In this document: one piece after another, positions 17,499-25,964 of the stretch | Position numbering within the stretch: position 1 is the first letter of the stretch | Layout of the letters: each line of letters begins with the position of its first letter | NCBI GenBank assembly: GCA_965243755.1 | Contig: CBDEVW010000003.1 | Coordinates: 682,001-746,000, forward strand | DNA: 64,000 nt | Direction of reading: 5' to 3' | Origin: JANSWY01 sp965243755 | GTDB taxonomy: Bacteria > Bacteroidota > Bacteroidia > Cytophagales > Cyclobacteriaceae | The notes under the pieces: generated by a model | What the model saw: only the letters and a program-made list of their open reading frames with translations | Told to the model about the DNA's origin: nothing | Databases searched by the model: none | Position numbers and translations under genes: made by a program

Positions 17499-18236
17499 TT
17501 ATTTGAACACGGTGATGGTATAATCCAACAAATCTGGCCCTCCATGCTTTCCATGGCCAGGTATTACGACTTTTAAATCATTCAATGCTGATTTAATATT
17601 GTTGATTGTTGTTGGCCATTCATTCACGTTAGCATCACCCAAATAACCTTTCCCCGCTCTAAGGGTCTTTACAAGACAACCTCCAAATATCAGTTGTTCA
17701 GAGGGAACATATGCGATGACATTATCCAGGGTGTGACCGGCACCAAAGTGTCTGATGATCACTTCTTCTTCCCCGATCATCAACGAATATGAGTTTTTAA
17801 ATTTCTTTTGTGGGACTACATTTCCTTCCTTTTTAGCCAATTGTGCGGTAAGCTTATTCGACAATGAGGTGATCCCCTTCTCATGAAAAACATCGAGGCT
17901 CCCCAGACAGTCAATATGAAAGTGAGTAGGCACTATATATTTTATGGTTGCTCCCAAATGACCCTGAATAAAATCTATCAGCTCGCTGGCTGCACCAGGT
18001 TCTGAGGGTGTATCAAAAATTATGGCTTCCTGATCCTTTATAAAAACGTAACCATTACAAGAAACCTTTCCGTAATCATCGGTTTGTAAAAATGTTTCGT
18101 GAATATAGCTGTTAGGGCTTATTTGATGGATGATCAGTTCTTCGGTTTGATAAATGACTGAATCCTGCTTAGTGGGAATACTCCAGATGGTTCCACTGAT
18201 CATCAGCAACCAACTTAGACAAATAATTTTATTCAT
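17499..18236 (-). CDS. Subclass B1 metallo-beta-lactamase
   Basis: The product is 245 residues with a signal peptide (about 1-20). All zinc ligands of subclass B1 are present: His105, His107 and Asp109 in THFHID, His168 in GAGHTLDN, Cys187 in FGGCLVK and His228 in IPGHG. Lys190 corresponds to the substrate carboxylate-binding lysine of many B1 enzymes. The NGYVFI strand and the DTP segment also fit. Such enzymes hydrolyse beta-lactams, including carbapenems, in the periplasm. Chromosomal B1 enzymes are known in Bacteroidota (CcrA, BlaB and IND types). No insertion sequence flanks it, so it is probably resident. Confidence 0.82.
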   Translation of the reverse strand: MNKIICLSWLLMISGTIWSIPTKQDSVIYQTEELIIHQISPNSYIHETFLQTDDYGKVSCNGYVFIKDQEAIIFDTPSEPGAASELIDFIQGHLGATIKYIVPTHFHIDCLGSLDVFHEKGITSLSNKLTAQLAKKEGNVVPQKKFKNSYSLMIGEEEVIIRHFGAGHTLDNVIAYVPSEQLIFGGCLVKTLRAGKGYLGDANVNEWPTTINNIKSALNDLKVVIPGHGKHGGPDLLDYTITVFK

Positions 18237-18249
18237 TGATTTCGATTAA

Positions 18250-18735
18250 TTACAGGTATTTTCTGCCCACCAGTTCACACTTTTCAGTCACGTTCCAGAA
18301 TGCAAATGCGGGCCGTCCAGATGGAATTCTCCAGTAGATCACTTTCTTTTCTTTGGTTTTGATACCAAACTCTGACAAGAATCCACTTTTTTTCACAGAT
18401 ACCGGTTGACCCGTTTTGGGATCAATCACCGGGGATTTAAACCCGACATGGCGATCAAAATTCTTGTAAGGAATGGAACTGATCGCCCCGGCATCCGATC
18501 GGACAAAGCGAGTGGTGGTATTCACAATGTACTCATCATCCGAAACCTGAAAATAAAGGACTGGCATTTCTCCGTTTTCCAGATCAATTTCTTTATAGAC
18601 CCTTTCTTGCCTGGTTTTAGGAAGTTTTTCAACCATCGTGAAAATCTCCCTACCAGATACCTCTGCATCAGATTTTCCGTGATACTTTAAAAACCAAAAA
18701 GCGATCTGTTCCTTTATTTTCTGGTGAGATTTCAT
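18250..18735 (-). CDS. Hypothetical protein
   Basis: This 161-residue soluble protein has no signal peptide or membrane segment. It has helices at the start (KIKEQIAFWFLKYHG) and beta-type segments later (VLYFQVSDDEYIVNT, KVIYWRIPSGRPAFAFWNV). I recognise no family. It lies 13 bp upstream of the beta-lactamase start on the same strand, so the two may be co-transcribed. Confidence 0.55.
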   Translation of the reverse strand: MKSHQKIKEQIAFWFLKYHGKSDAEVSGREIFTMVEKLPKTRQERVYKEIDLENGEMPVLYFQVSDDEYIVNTTTRFVRSDAGAISSIPYKNFDRHVGFKSPVIDPKTGQPVSVKKSGFLSEFGIKTKEKKVIYWRIPSGRPAFAFWNVTEKCELVGRKYL

Positions 18736-18785
18736 TGGCTGATAAATATAATAAAATCCCCAAATGAGTCACAAAATGAAACGCC

Positions 18786-19208
18786 TTATGGTGCACAAAT
18801 TTTCCTGATCGGATCCTGGGTTCCTGGTTTAGCTGCTGCACCATTGGCCAACCTGAGTCCCCTATACCATATCCATGCCCTTACCTTGCTCATACCATCT
18901 TCAATCAACATTTTTTTGAATAACTGATCGGCCGGAACAATTTGCGATTGTGGGAGGCTTTCCAATCTTAATAATTGATAAAAGGCATCATGCACAAGGG
19001 ATGCCCGCATACTGTTTTTGGTATCCCATGTGGGCCCGCTTGCTCCATCCCATGCGTAATGTTTCTTAATCACAAGTTGACCATCTTCGCGGAGCTGGAT
19101 AAAATCATGGTTAGCTTCAAACCCGGTAATGGTGGTTTGGTAAGAAAATTCCTCAAGCAACTGATATTTATAGTTACTGAGTTTCCTGTAACATGCTTTT
19201 GAGTTCAT
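18786..19208 (-). CDS. DUF1353-like protein
   Basis: This 140-residue protein has the central block YAWDGASGP...T (near 50-65) followed by SLVHDAFYQLL, which follows the DUF1353 pattern of a Trp/Gly-Ala-Ser segment then a V-H-D-x-x-Y helix. DUF1353 proteins are small, often found in phage or secretion-related loci, and of unknown function. Here no phage genes are nearby. Confidence 0.7.
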   Translation of the reverse strand: MNSKACYRKLSNYKYQLLEEFSYQTTITGFEANHDFIQLREDGQLVIKKHYAWDGASGPTWDTKNSMRASLVHDAFYQLLRLESLPQSQIVPADQLFKKMLIEDGMSKVRAWIWYRGLRLANGAAAKPGTQDPIRKICAP

Positions 19209-19311
19209 GAGTGTATTTTATAATTAGATATAACAGTGCCTCCTAAATTGTGCTAAAAGCAGCATATACCTTTAAACTTTCTAATATTGCACAGATTATC
19301 GTACAAATAGC

Positions 19312-19584
19312 CTACAAAATCCAAAGCAAAAGAAGCGTGCCAGCTATCGTCAGGAATATACCTACCAAAAGTTTAATCCTGCGTTCTTTCTTTAACTGCT
19401 TTTCCAATTGCCCCTTCCACAACTCATATTGCTCGGGATTCATTTCATTGTATTGCAATTTTTTAGCTGATCGTTCATGATACAAAGAGTTGATCTCCTT
19501 TAGGGACTTCTTTCCTTTTAAGGATTTATTGTTTTTTTGATAGACCTTCTGCATGTCTGCGCCTGCCCCAAATCCAAAGCTCAT
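19312..19584 (-). CDS. Small membrane protein of unknown function
   Basis: This 90-residue protein has a basic, charged N-terminal two thirds and one C-terminal membrane helix (LLVGIFLTIAGTLLLLWIL, about 71-89), so it is a tail-anchored type. No family is recognised. It begins FGFGAGADMQKVYQ. The flanks 19209-19311 and 19585-19688 hold no other gene. Confidence 0.6.
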   Translation of the reverse strand: MSFGFGAGADMQKVYQKNNKSLKGKKSLKEINSLYHERSAKKLQYNEMNPEQYELWKGQLEKQLKKERRIKLLVGIFLTIAGTLLLLWIL

Positions 19585-19688
19585 AAATGTGATTTTTGGT
19601 TGACTATATGTGAGATTTAGCTTAAATATAAATAATTAGACGCACTTGGTTCATGTCGTATTTGACAAGAACACAGATAACTGTTTGA

Positions 19689-20156
19689 TTACCATTGTCC
19701 AAACGGATATTTACTCAAATAGGAATTATAATATTTCTTATCACCAGATACTTCCTCACCAATCCAATTTGGTAAGTCAACCTGTTGGTCCTCACTTTTC
19801 AGCTCCACTTCTGCTAGTACAAGCCCTCTGTTTTGGCCTTCAAATACATCAATTTCAAATAAATGCTCACGGAATGGAACTTCAAACCTGGTTTTCTCAA
19901 TAATATGATCATCACACATTCCTAACATTTCCCCGGCATCTTCACAAGGGATGTCGTACTCAAACTCAGTCCGGGATATCCCATTTTTACTGGAACCCTT
20001 GATGGTAATAAAACCATTATCACCTTTGATCCTTACACGTACTGTCCGGTTCGGATCTGTATTCAGGTAACCTTGTTTTATGATCACCTCTTTAGACACC
20101 ATCGACTTCCATGTGTCATCTTTGATTAAAAACTTTCTTTCTATTTCTTTTCCCAT
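19689..20156 (-). CDS. CYTH-domain triphosphate phosphatase
   Basis: This 155-residue protein opens with EIERKFLI, the defining E-x-E-R-K motif of the CYTH / triphosphate tunnel metalloenzyme fold. Further strands fit: TVRVRIKG, GFITIKG, RTEFEYDI, ITLxF-like segments and AEVELKSE, giving the alternating charged residues that line the tunnel. Stand-alone short members hydrolyse inorganic triphosphate or similar molecules with a divalent metal. The physiological substrate in this lineage is not fixed. Confidence 0.85.
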   Translation of the reverse strand: MGKEIERKFLIKDDTWKSMVSKEVIIKQGYLNTDPNRTVRVRIKGDNGFITIKGSSKNGISRTEFEYDIPCEDAGEMLGMCDDHIIEKTRFEVPFREHLFEIDVFEGQNRGLVLAEVELKSEDQQVDLPNWIGEEVSGDKKYYNSYLSKYPFGQW

Positions 20157-20278
20157 ATGCTCCGTTGCTAGGTTGGTCCCGAATATTTGGCTTATATCAA
20201 CTTTAAAATCACAAGATTTTTTGCTATATTTTAAGTAGAACTGAAACTATCTCAACTAACTGTTAAAATTAAACTATT

Positions 20279-20716
20279 ATGCTACATACTTACACCATCC
20301 TGAAGGACTATGGTTTGATCGTTCAGAACCATACAGGTCCCTTTACGGCTGATGATATGAAAAGAGTGAAATCAAGTGTGCTGGATCACCCGGATTTTAA
20401 TGTGAATTTCAATTTCCTGGTAGATTTAAGAGACAGTCAAATCAACATGACCACTGATGAACTTATAGCATACGAAAACTGGCTGCTTTCCCATCCGGTT
20501 CTGGGCGACATTAAAAAGTTCGCCATATTCACCAACACCCCTCAGCAATTCGAGAAAGCTATTGATTACATCGCTCATGTTGGAATAAGAGTAGATCATT
20601 ACAAGATATTCAGAACTTTGGGTACCGCTTTGTTCTGGCTGGGAGTTGATACCACCCATAAAACAAAAATCAATGAAGAATTAAAGTTGATGGTTGAGCA
20701 GGCAGAGAGCATTTAA
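20279..20716 (+). CDS. Hypothetical small alpha/beta protein (STAS/SpoIIAA-like)
   Basis: This 145-residue protein reads YTILKDYGLIVQNHTGPFTADDM then FNFLVDLRDSQINM and KKFAIFTNTPQQF, with alternating strands and helices of the sort seen in SpoIIAA-like/STAS-fold proteins of Bacteroidota. The motif evidence is general only. It is transcribed away from the CYTH gene and toward the MarR gene, whose stop lies two bases beyond its own. Confidence 0.55.
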   Translation: MLHTYTILKDYGLIVQNHTGPFTADDMKRVKSSVLDHPDFNVNFNFLVDLRDSQINMTTDELIAYENWLLSHPVLGDIKKFAIFTNTPQQFEKAIDYIAHVGIRVDHYKIFRTLGTALFWLGVDTTHKTKINEELKLMVEQAESI

Positions 20717-20718
20717 CA

Positions 20719-21183
20719 TCAAGGGGTATTGTTGCCACTTCTCATTTTATCTAACAGGTTGTTCAATTGTATGCACTCTTCATCAGATAAATTCCTGTAT
20801 TGCGATTCCCAGGTCTCAAGGAACTCATCTATTTTCTCAAGTAACTGAAGGCCCTCATCACTGATGATGACATCCACAGCTCTGCGATCATTCTTACACT
20901 GGGCTCTTTTAACCAATCCTTTGGCCTCCAGGCGATCTACAATTCTTGAGGCATTCGACATTCTGTCCAGCATTCGGTCTATAATCAGGTTTACCGTAGC
21001 TGGTGACGGGTATTGTCCCCTTAAAATCCTCAACACATTAAATTGAGGTCTGGTAAGATCAAATTGTTTAAAAAACCGGTTCTGCTTCTCTCCTAACCAA
21101 CTATTGGTATATACCAGGTTGATGATCACTTTGTTGAATTCATTTTTGAATTTCTTCTGCTTAATATCCTCAGCTATGCCCAT
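20719..21183 (-). CDS. MarR-family transcriptional regulator
   Basis: This 154-residue protein has the winged-helix layout of MarR: FDLTRPQFNVLRIL leads into the helix-turn-helix, then MLDRMSNASRIVDRLEAKGLVKR is the recognition helix, and CKNDRRAVDVIISDEG the wing with its D-R-R signature. It should act as a dimer, usually repressing nearby or own promoters in response to small phenolic or oxidant ligands. Its likely target is the intergenic region 21184-21416. Confidence 0.88.
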   Translation of the reverse strand: MGIAEDIKQKKFKNEFNKVIINLVYTNSWLGEKQNRFFKQFDLTRPQFNVLRILRGQYPSPATVNLIIDRMLDRMSNASRIVDRLEAKGLVKRAQCKNDRRAVDVIISDEGLQLLEKIDEFLETWESQYRNLSDEECIQLNNLLDKMRSGNNTP

Positions 21184-21416
21184 ACGCTATATACTTTAAC
21201 ATTAAATGTAACGACATTCAAATAAATTACGTTCGCGTTATCCAATTATTTACCACTGTTAAGTGACAATTTAGAGTGATTCTAAAGGGTGAACGACCTG
21301 ATTACATCAACCAATACGAGAGGGATATCTTGATGACAATCAAATAAATTTTTGTTCCGGTTAAACCTTTTACATATTTTGGTTTCTAACAGGCATAATC
21401 ATCACTACACTAAAGA
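21184..21416. promoter_or_regulatory. Divergent promoter region between marR and sigma-factor genes
   Basis: An AT-rich stretch between divergent genes with no convincing open frame. It must contain the starts for both. I do not see a full TTTG/TAnnTTTG promoter or a clear MarR palindrome. Confidence 0.4.
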
Positions 21417-21484
21417 TTGGAAGAAGAATTTATCATCGCTAAGGTAAAGGATCCGAAACCAGGAATTATGGTTTCAATCTGATT

Positions 21485-21955
21485 GTGCAGGAGTATCAGG
21501 AAAGGGTCTACTGGCATGTAAGGAAAATGGTCATCGATCATGATGATGCTGACGACCTGGTACAAGAGGTTTTCGTGAAAGTTTGGAAAAACCTGGACAA
21601 GTTTCGTGAGGATTCCAGGTTGTACACCTGGATTTACCGAATAGCGACGAACGAATGCCTTAATTTTCTCCAACGTAAGAAAAAAAGGTTCTTTCTTCCA
21701 ATTCATGATGTAGCGGGTGAATTAACCGGTAAACTTGATGCGGCGATCCTGTTGGATGGTGATGCTATCGAAATGAAACTGCAGAAGGCGCTCTTGAAAT
21801 TACCAGATAAGCAGAGGCTTGTATTTAACATGAAGTATTTCGATGATATGAAATTTGATGAAATATCTGAGATTACAGATACCAGTGTTGGTGCTTTGAA
21901 GGCAAGCTATCACCATGCGGTGAAAAAAATTGAAGAATTTCTCAAAACGGATTAA
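21485..21955 (+). CDS. ECF sigma factor, N-terminus disrupted by an apparent frameshift
   Basis: From GTG 21485 the uninterrupted frame gives 156 residues with region 2 (ADDLVQEVFVKVW, the core-binding helix) and region 4 (LPDKQRLVFNMKYFDDM, then a helix-turn-helix EISEITDTSVGALKAS). This sigma family normally starts with E-E-E-F-I and D-P-x-T-R-N. That N-terminus is present upstream from TTG 21417 (EEEFIIAKVKDP) but in another frame, one base short near 21453-21460. If the deletion is real, only the shorter product is made. An anti-sigma and a Spy-like gene follow. Confidence 0.8.
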   Translation: MQEYQERVYWHVRKMVIDHDDADDLVQEVFVKVWKNLDKFREDSRLYTWIYRIATNECLNFLQRKKKRFFLPIHDVAGELTGKLDAAILLDGDAIEMKLQKALLKLPDKQRLVFNMKYFDDMKFDEISEITDTSVGALKASYHHAVKKIEEFLKTD

Positions 21956-21986
21956 ACCATTGGCTAGTATATATGTCTAAGAAAAA

Positions 21987-22430
21987 ATGAGCAAGAAGGT
22001 CAACATAGAAGATTTGAAAAGGGATCACTCCATGTACAAAGTACCGGAGGGTTATTTTGAAGGGCTTACCTCAAAAATTCAGGCTCGTGTAAAGGAGGAA
22101 GAAGAGGTTAGTGACGAACGGGTCTGGATTCCACGTCTGGCCTGGATTGCTCCCGCACTGGTATTGGTCATTGGTTTCTTTCTGTTTTATCCATTCAACG
22201 GACAAAAATCTGCCGAGGAAATCCTGTCTGAAGTCTCCACAGAAGAACTGATCAATTACCTGGACATGAGTGATGTAAGTGAAGAGGAAATCCTGGCTTA
22301 TGTAGATCTGGAAGCGCTGGGAGAATCATTTGATGACACCTCTGGTGAATTGGACCTGCTTGATAATCTTGGAGAGGATGAATTGGACGGTCTGTTGGAT
22401 GATTACAACATGAATGAAGAATTTTTATGA
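21987..22430 (+). CDS. Probable membrane anti-sigma factor
   Basis: This 147-residue protein has a cytoplasmic N-terminal part with KVPEGYFEGLTSKIQARV, the pattern seen at the start of many Bacteroidota sigma-regulating membrane proteins. One membrane helix follows (about 61-78: APALVLVIGFFLFYPF), then a strongly acidic outer domain of about 65 residues. It lies 31 bp after the ECF sigma gene and 19 bp before the Spy-like gene, so it most likely binds the sigma factor at the inner membrane. Confidence 0.75.
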   Translation: MSKKVNIEDLKRDHSMYKVPEGYFEGLTSKIQARVKEEEEVSDERVWIPRLAWIAPALVLVIGFFLFYPFNGQKSAEEILSEVSTEELINYLDMSDVSEEEILAYVDLEALGESFDDTSGELDLLDNLGEDELDGLLDDYNMNEEFL

Positions 22431-22449
22431 TATTTAAGCTGCAAAAGCA

Positions 22450-22929
22450 ATGAAAAAAATAATACTCATATTGGCAATCTCTTTTGGAATTACACTGGTT
22501 TCTCTGGCACAGGACCCGGCAACAAATCCAAAAATAGAGGCAGCACGAATTGCATTGATCACAGAACGGCTGAATCTAACCCCTGAACAAGCTGAGAAAT
22601 TTTGGCCGGTTTATAAGGAATACACCAATAAAAGAAGGGAAATAATGCTGGAGTTCCGGCAAAGAACCCAGGGTGTTGATCCCAACACTGTGAGTGACGA
22701 AGAGGCTAAAAGACTTGTGCAAATTCAGCTGGAAAGGAAGCAGAAAGAATTGAATCTGGAAAAACAATATTCGGAGAAAATTCTGAATGTGATCAGCACC
22801 CGACAGCTGGTTTCATTGAGACAGGCCGAACAAGACTTCAGGCGGATCATTTATGAAAAGATCAAGCAAAGACAAATGCAACGGCAACAAAACATGCAAA
22901 GACAGAATAATCAGCGAAGAAATAATTAG
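22450..22929 (+). CDS. Spy/CpxP-like periplasmic protein of an ECF sigma module
   Basis: This 159-residue protein has a signal peptide (ILAISFGITLVSLAQ, about 1-20). The body is helical and contains LTPEQAEKFWPVYKEYTNKR, the LTxxQ-like motif of Spy/CpxP-family LTXXQ proteins, then a long E/K/Q-rich helix and an asparagine/glutamine/arginine tail. In Bacteroidota such proteins are encoded with ECF sigma/anti-sigma pairs and are thought to sense envelope stress. The role here follows from that arrangement. Confidence 0.8.
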   Translation: MKKIILILAISFGITLVSLAQDPATNPKIEAARIALITERLNLTPEQAEKFWPVYKEYTNKRREIMLEFRQRTQGVDPNTVSDEEAKRLVQIQLERKQKELNLEKQYSEKILNVISTRQLVSLRQAEQDFRRIIYEKIKQRQMQRQQNMQRQNNQRRNN

Positions 22930-23037
22930 TACCGGTCAGGCAATCAGGGAAATCAAACTCAATCAGTAAATCTTTGTATTCAAACTTTCCAATTAGAGGT
23001 TTGAATTTCCCGTTTCACACCAATTATAAAACTGCTT

Positions 23038-24174
23038 ATGCGCCAAAAGTTATTGATCATTACCTTAATCATTGCCTCCTTTATAACTCAAGCGCAAACA
23101 TTGGAGGAACTTGAAGCTGAATTAGCCCTGTTGGAATCCGAATTAGATTCATTAGGTGTAATGGACTTAATGGATCTTGAGTTTTTGGACAGCCTGCTTT
23201 CACTCGAAGAAAAAGAGACCGAGCTGAATATTGGATTTGGCTATTCCAGTCAGGTGGTAACCGCCGGACAAACACTTGGCATTGATCAGTATGGCCTCAC
23301 ACCCTCCCTCAGTTTTTATCATAAATCGGGATTATTTGCTGACTACACCGGTTTCTTTAACAGCGACGCTGATCCTCAGTATTTCCTGCATAATGCCTCT
23401 GTCGGCTACATGGGGACTCTTGGTAAAAGTTGGAGTTATTCCGCTTCTTACATGAAACAGTTCTATGAAGAAACAAGCAATCCACTTGAACACTCATTCA
23501 ATTTTTCAGGAACTTACAGCTTAAAAAAATTCTCAGCCAGCTTAGCATACAGTAGATACTTCGGTGAGCAGTCGTCCAATTTATTAATGCCCTCAGTTTC
23601 TATGTTCATCAATAAACCTGACTTCCTGTTCCTGAAGTCAATTTCTATCTTTCCAATTGTTAGCCTGAGCTATGCCAATCCCAATTTGCTTTATGCATCA
23701 TTTACAGAAAGGTATATCAAAGGGGTGTGGCTGCAGGAATCTACTGTCAACCTCACCGATACGGAGGTGTTTTTTTTATTCTCTACCAATATTCCTGAGC
23801 GCATTGCCAACAGATATTACGACGGCCGAAGGCTCAAAATGGCTGGAGCCCTGTTGGAAAGTGTTGATTTTACCGAAAACACCCGATTTGGGCTTACCAG
23901 TACAGCATTCTCACTTCCGGTAATTATGGAGTTTAACGAACGGTTTACTGTAACATTAAGCTACACCTATATCATTCCTGAAAGGTTGTTCCTGGGCACC
24001 ATTTCAGAGTTTAAAGAACCAATCCCGACACTTGCAGCCCAATTTGATCGATTCGGGCAAGTGGTATCCACGATCGACGAAACAAGTAAAACCATCGCAT
24101 TTGATATTGAAAACATGGGGTATTTCGGGATAAACCTCTCCTACTCCATTCCATTCAAGTCGAAAGGTAAGTGA
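23038..24174 (+). CDS. Outer-membrane beta-barrel protein, unknown function
   Basis: This 378-residue protein has a signal peptide (LIIASFITQAQ) and then a leucine/glutamate-rich helical stretch (about 20-60) that may be a short coiled coil. The rest (about 62-378) is alternating polar/nonpolar strands rich in Y, F and S, as in outer-membrane barrels. It ends FKSKGK, so the usual terminal aromatic residue is not the last. No named family is recognised. Confidence 0.6.
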   Translation: MRQKLLIITLIIASFITQAQTLEELEAELALLESELDSLGVMDLMDLEFLDSLLSLEEKETELNIGFGYSSQVVTAGQTLGIDQYGLTPSLSFYHKSGLFADYTGFFNSDADPQYFLHNASVGYMGTLGKSWSYSASYMKQFYEETSNPLEHSFNFSGTYSLKKFSASLAYSRYFGEQSSNLLMPSVSMFINKPDFLFLKSISIFPIVSLSYANPNLLYASFTERYIKGVWLQESTVNLTDTEVFFLFSTNIPERIANRYYDGRRLKMAGALLESVDFTENTRFGLTSTAFSLPVIMEFNERFTVTLSYTYIIPERLFLGTISEFKEPIPTLAAQFDRFGQVVSTIDETSKTIAFDIENMGYFGINLSYSIPFKSKGK

Positions 24175-24276
24175 TTGCTGCACCTGGCATGAATGTTCAA
24201 AAGTTTAAGAACCAATCACTTAAAATATTTCTTAACATAATTCCGTCAGCTTAGTATTATTTCCTATTTATATCTC

Positions 24277-24284
24277 TAACTTTG
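24277..24284 (+). promoter_or_regulatory. Promoter -7 element for pyrG
   Basis: TAACTTTG matches the Bacteroidota -7 consensus TAnnTTTG, with the pyrG ATG at 24318. No good TTTG lies 19-21 bp upstream, so this is a one-box match. Confidence 0.5.
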
Positions 24285-24317
24285 CATCCCGTATATCAAA
24301 GAAATATTACCTAATTA

Positions 24318-25943
24318 ATGGCTTCTACTAAATACATCTTTGTTACGGGCGGTGTAACATCTTCACTGGGAAAAGGAATCATTTCAGCATCTTTAGCGAA
24401 ACTGATACAGGCGCGCGGCTATTCCGTTACCATTCAAAAGTTTGACCCTTATATCAACATTGATCCGGGTACACTGAATCCATATGAACATGGCGAGTGC
24501 TATGTGACCGACGATGGAGCAGAAACGGATCTTGACCTGGGGCACTACGAGAGGTTTTTGAACATCCCCACATCTCAGGCTAACAACGTTACTACCGGAA
24601 GGATTTACTATAACGTAATTACCAAAGAGCGTCAGGGAGAGTTCCTGGGTAAAACAGTCCAGGTGGTTCCTCATATTACTGATGAAATCAAAACCAGCTT
24701 TTACAAATTAGGTGAAACCGGGGAATATGATTTTGTCATTACGGAAATTGGAGGATGCGTGGGTGATATCGAATCACTGCCATTTATAGAAGCAGTTAGA
24801 CAAGCTCGCTTCGAATTGGGACCTAACAACTTTGTTTCCATTCATTTAACACTTGTCCCCTACCTTGCCGCAGCGGGCGAACTAAAAACCAAGCCCACCC
24901 AGCATTCTGTAAAACAACTATTAGAAGCTGGTATTCAACCGGATATACTGGTTTGCAGATCGGAAATGCCTCTGCCCAATGACATAAGAAAGAAATTAGC
25001 ATTGTTCTGCAACGTCCCTATCAATTCCGTTATTGAAGCGCGAGATGCAGAGACTATTTATGATGTTCCCCTATTAATGAGAAAAGAAAAACTGGATGAG
25101 CGCGTATTGTCCAAACTTAAGATTTCTCATAAGAAAGAACCTGTCATTGACAACTGGAAAGAGTTTCTGGGCAAACTAAAAAACCCGACGAATGAAGTCA
25201 ATATCGCATTGGTGGGTAAATATGTAGAGTTGAAAGATGCCTACAAATCCATTGCTGAATCCTTCATACATGCCGGAGCATACAATGAGTGCAAGGCCAA
25301 CCTTACCTGGATCCAGTCAGAAGAAATTGATGAAACCAACGTAGAGAGACTACTAGGTGAAATGGATGGTGTGTTAGTAGCGCCAGGGTTTGGAGAACGT
25401 GGTATTGAAGGAAAAATCAGCGCGGTAAAGTATGTCAGGGAAAATAAGATTCCATTCTTTGGAATCTGTTTGGGGATGCAATGTGCAAGTATAGAATTTG
25501 CCCGAAACGTTTTGGGTCTTGAAGATGCCTGTTCCACGGAAATCGACACTGAATCTCCAAATCCTGTGATCGATATGATGGAGGATCAGAAAAACATTAC
25601 TGCCATGGGTGGAACCATGAGATTGGGGGCATACACCTGTGAACTGGTGAAAGGTTCCAAAGCTTATGCCGCCTATAATCATGTAAAAATCCAGGAAAGA
25701 CACCGGCACAGATACGAATTTAACAATAAGTATTTGGAGCAGTTTGAAAAAGCTGGTATGATTGCATCCGGAAAAAATCCTGATACTAATTTGGTGGAAA
25801 TCATTGAGTTAAAGGATCATCCGTGGTTTGTGGGCACCCAATACCACCCGGAATTGAAAAGTACGGTATTAAACCCACATCCGCTCTTTGTGAAATTTAT
25901 CAAAGCAGCACTGACACATAAAAAAAAGAAGGATAACGATTAG
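24318..25943 (+). CDS. pyrG: CTP synthase
   Basis: This 541-residue enzyme makes CTP from UTP, ATP and glutamine in pyrimidine nucleotide synthesis. The synthetase half has GGVTSSLGKG (11-20) and KFDPYINIDPGTLNPYEHGE (41-60). The glutaminase half has the nucleophile Cys384 in FGICLGMQ and the His-x-Glu pair in YHPE near 518. The length is the family's usual. The yidC gene starts 21 bp later and is probably co-transcribed, an order common in Bacteroidota. Confidence 0.98.
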   Translation: MASTKYIFVTGGVTSSLGKGIISASLAKLIQARGYSVTIQKFDPYINIDPGTLNPYEHGECYVTDDGAETDLDLGHYERFLNIPTSQANNVTTGRIYYNVITKERQGEFLGKTVQVVPHITDEIKTSFYKLGETGEYDFVITEIGGCVGDIESLPFIEAVRQARFELGPNNFVSIHLTLVPYLAAAGELKTKPTQHSVKQLLEAGIQPDILVCRSEMPLPNDIRKKLALFCNVPINSVIEARDAETIYDVPLLMRKEKLDERVLSKLKISHKKEPVIDNWKEFLGKLKNPTNEVNIALVGKYVELKDAYKSIAESFIHAGAYNECKANLTWIQSEEIDETNVERLLGEMDGVLVAPGFGERGIEGKISAVKYVRENKIPFFGICLGMQCASIEFARNVLGLEDACSTEIDTESPNPVIDMMEDQKNITAMGGTMRLGAYTCELVKGSKAYAAYNHVKIQERHRHRYEFNNKYLEQFEKAGMIASGKNPDTNLVEIIELKDHPWFVGTQYHPELKSTVLNPHPLFVKFIKAALTHKKKKDND

Positions 25944-25964
25944 AAGCAGAAAGAAGAATTAGAA

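Noticed and set aside
17496..17501. Overlap or fusion of the DUF4249 and beta-lactamase genes
   Set aside because: The two stop codons merely abut on opposite strands, which is tight packing rather than a fusion.
21453..21460. Programmed -1 frameshift in the sigma gene
   Set aside because: No slippery heptamer or downstream stimulatory structure was recognised; a 1-nt deletion or base error is simpler.
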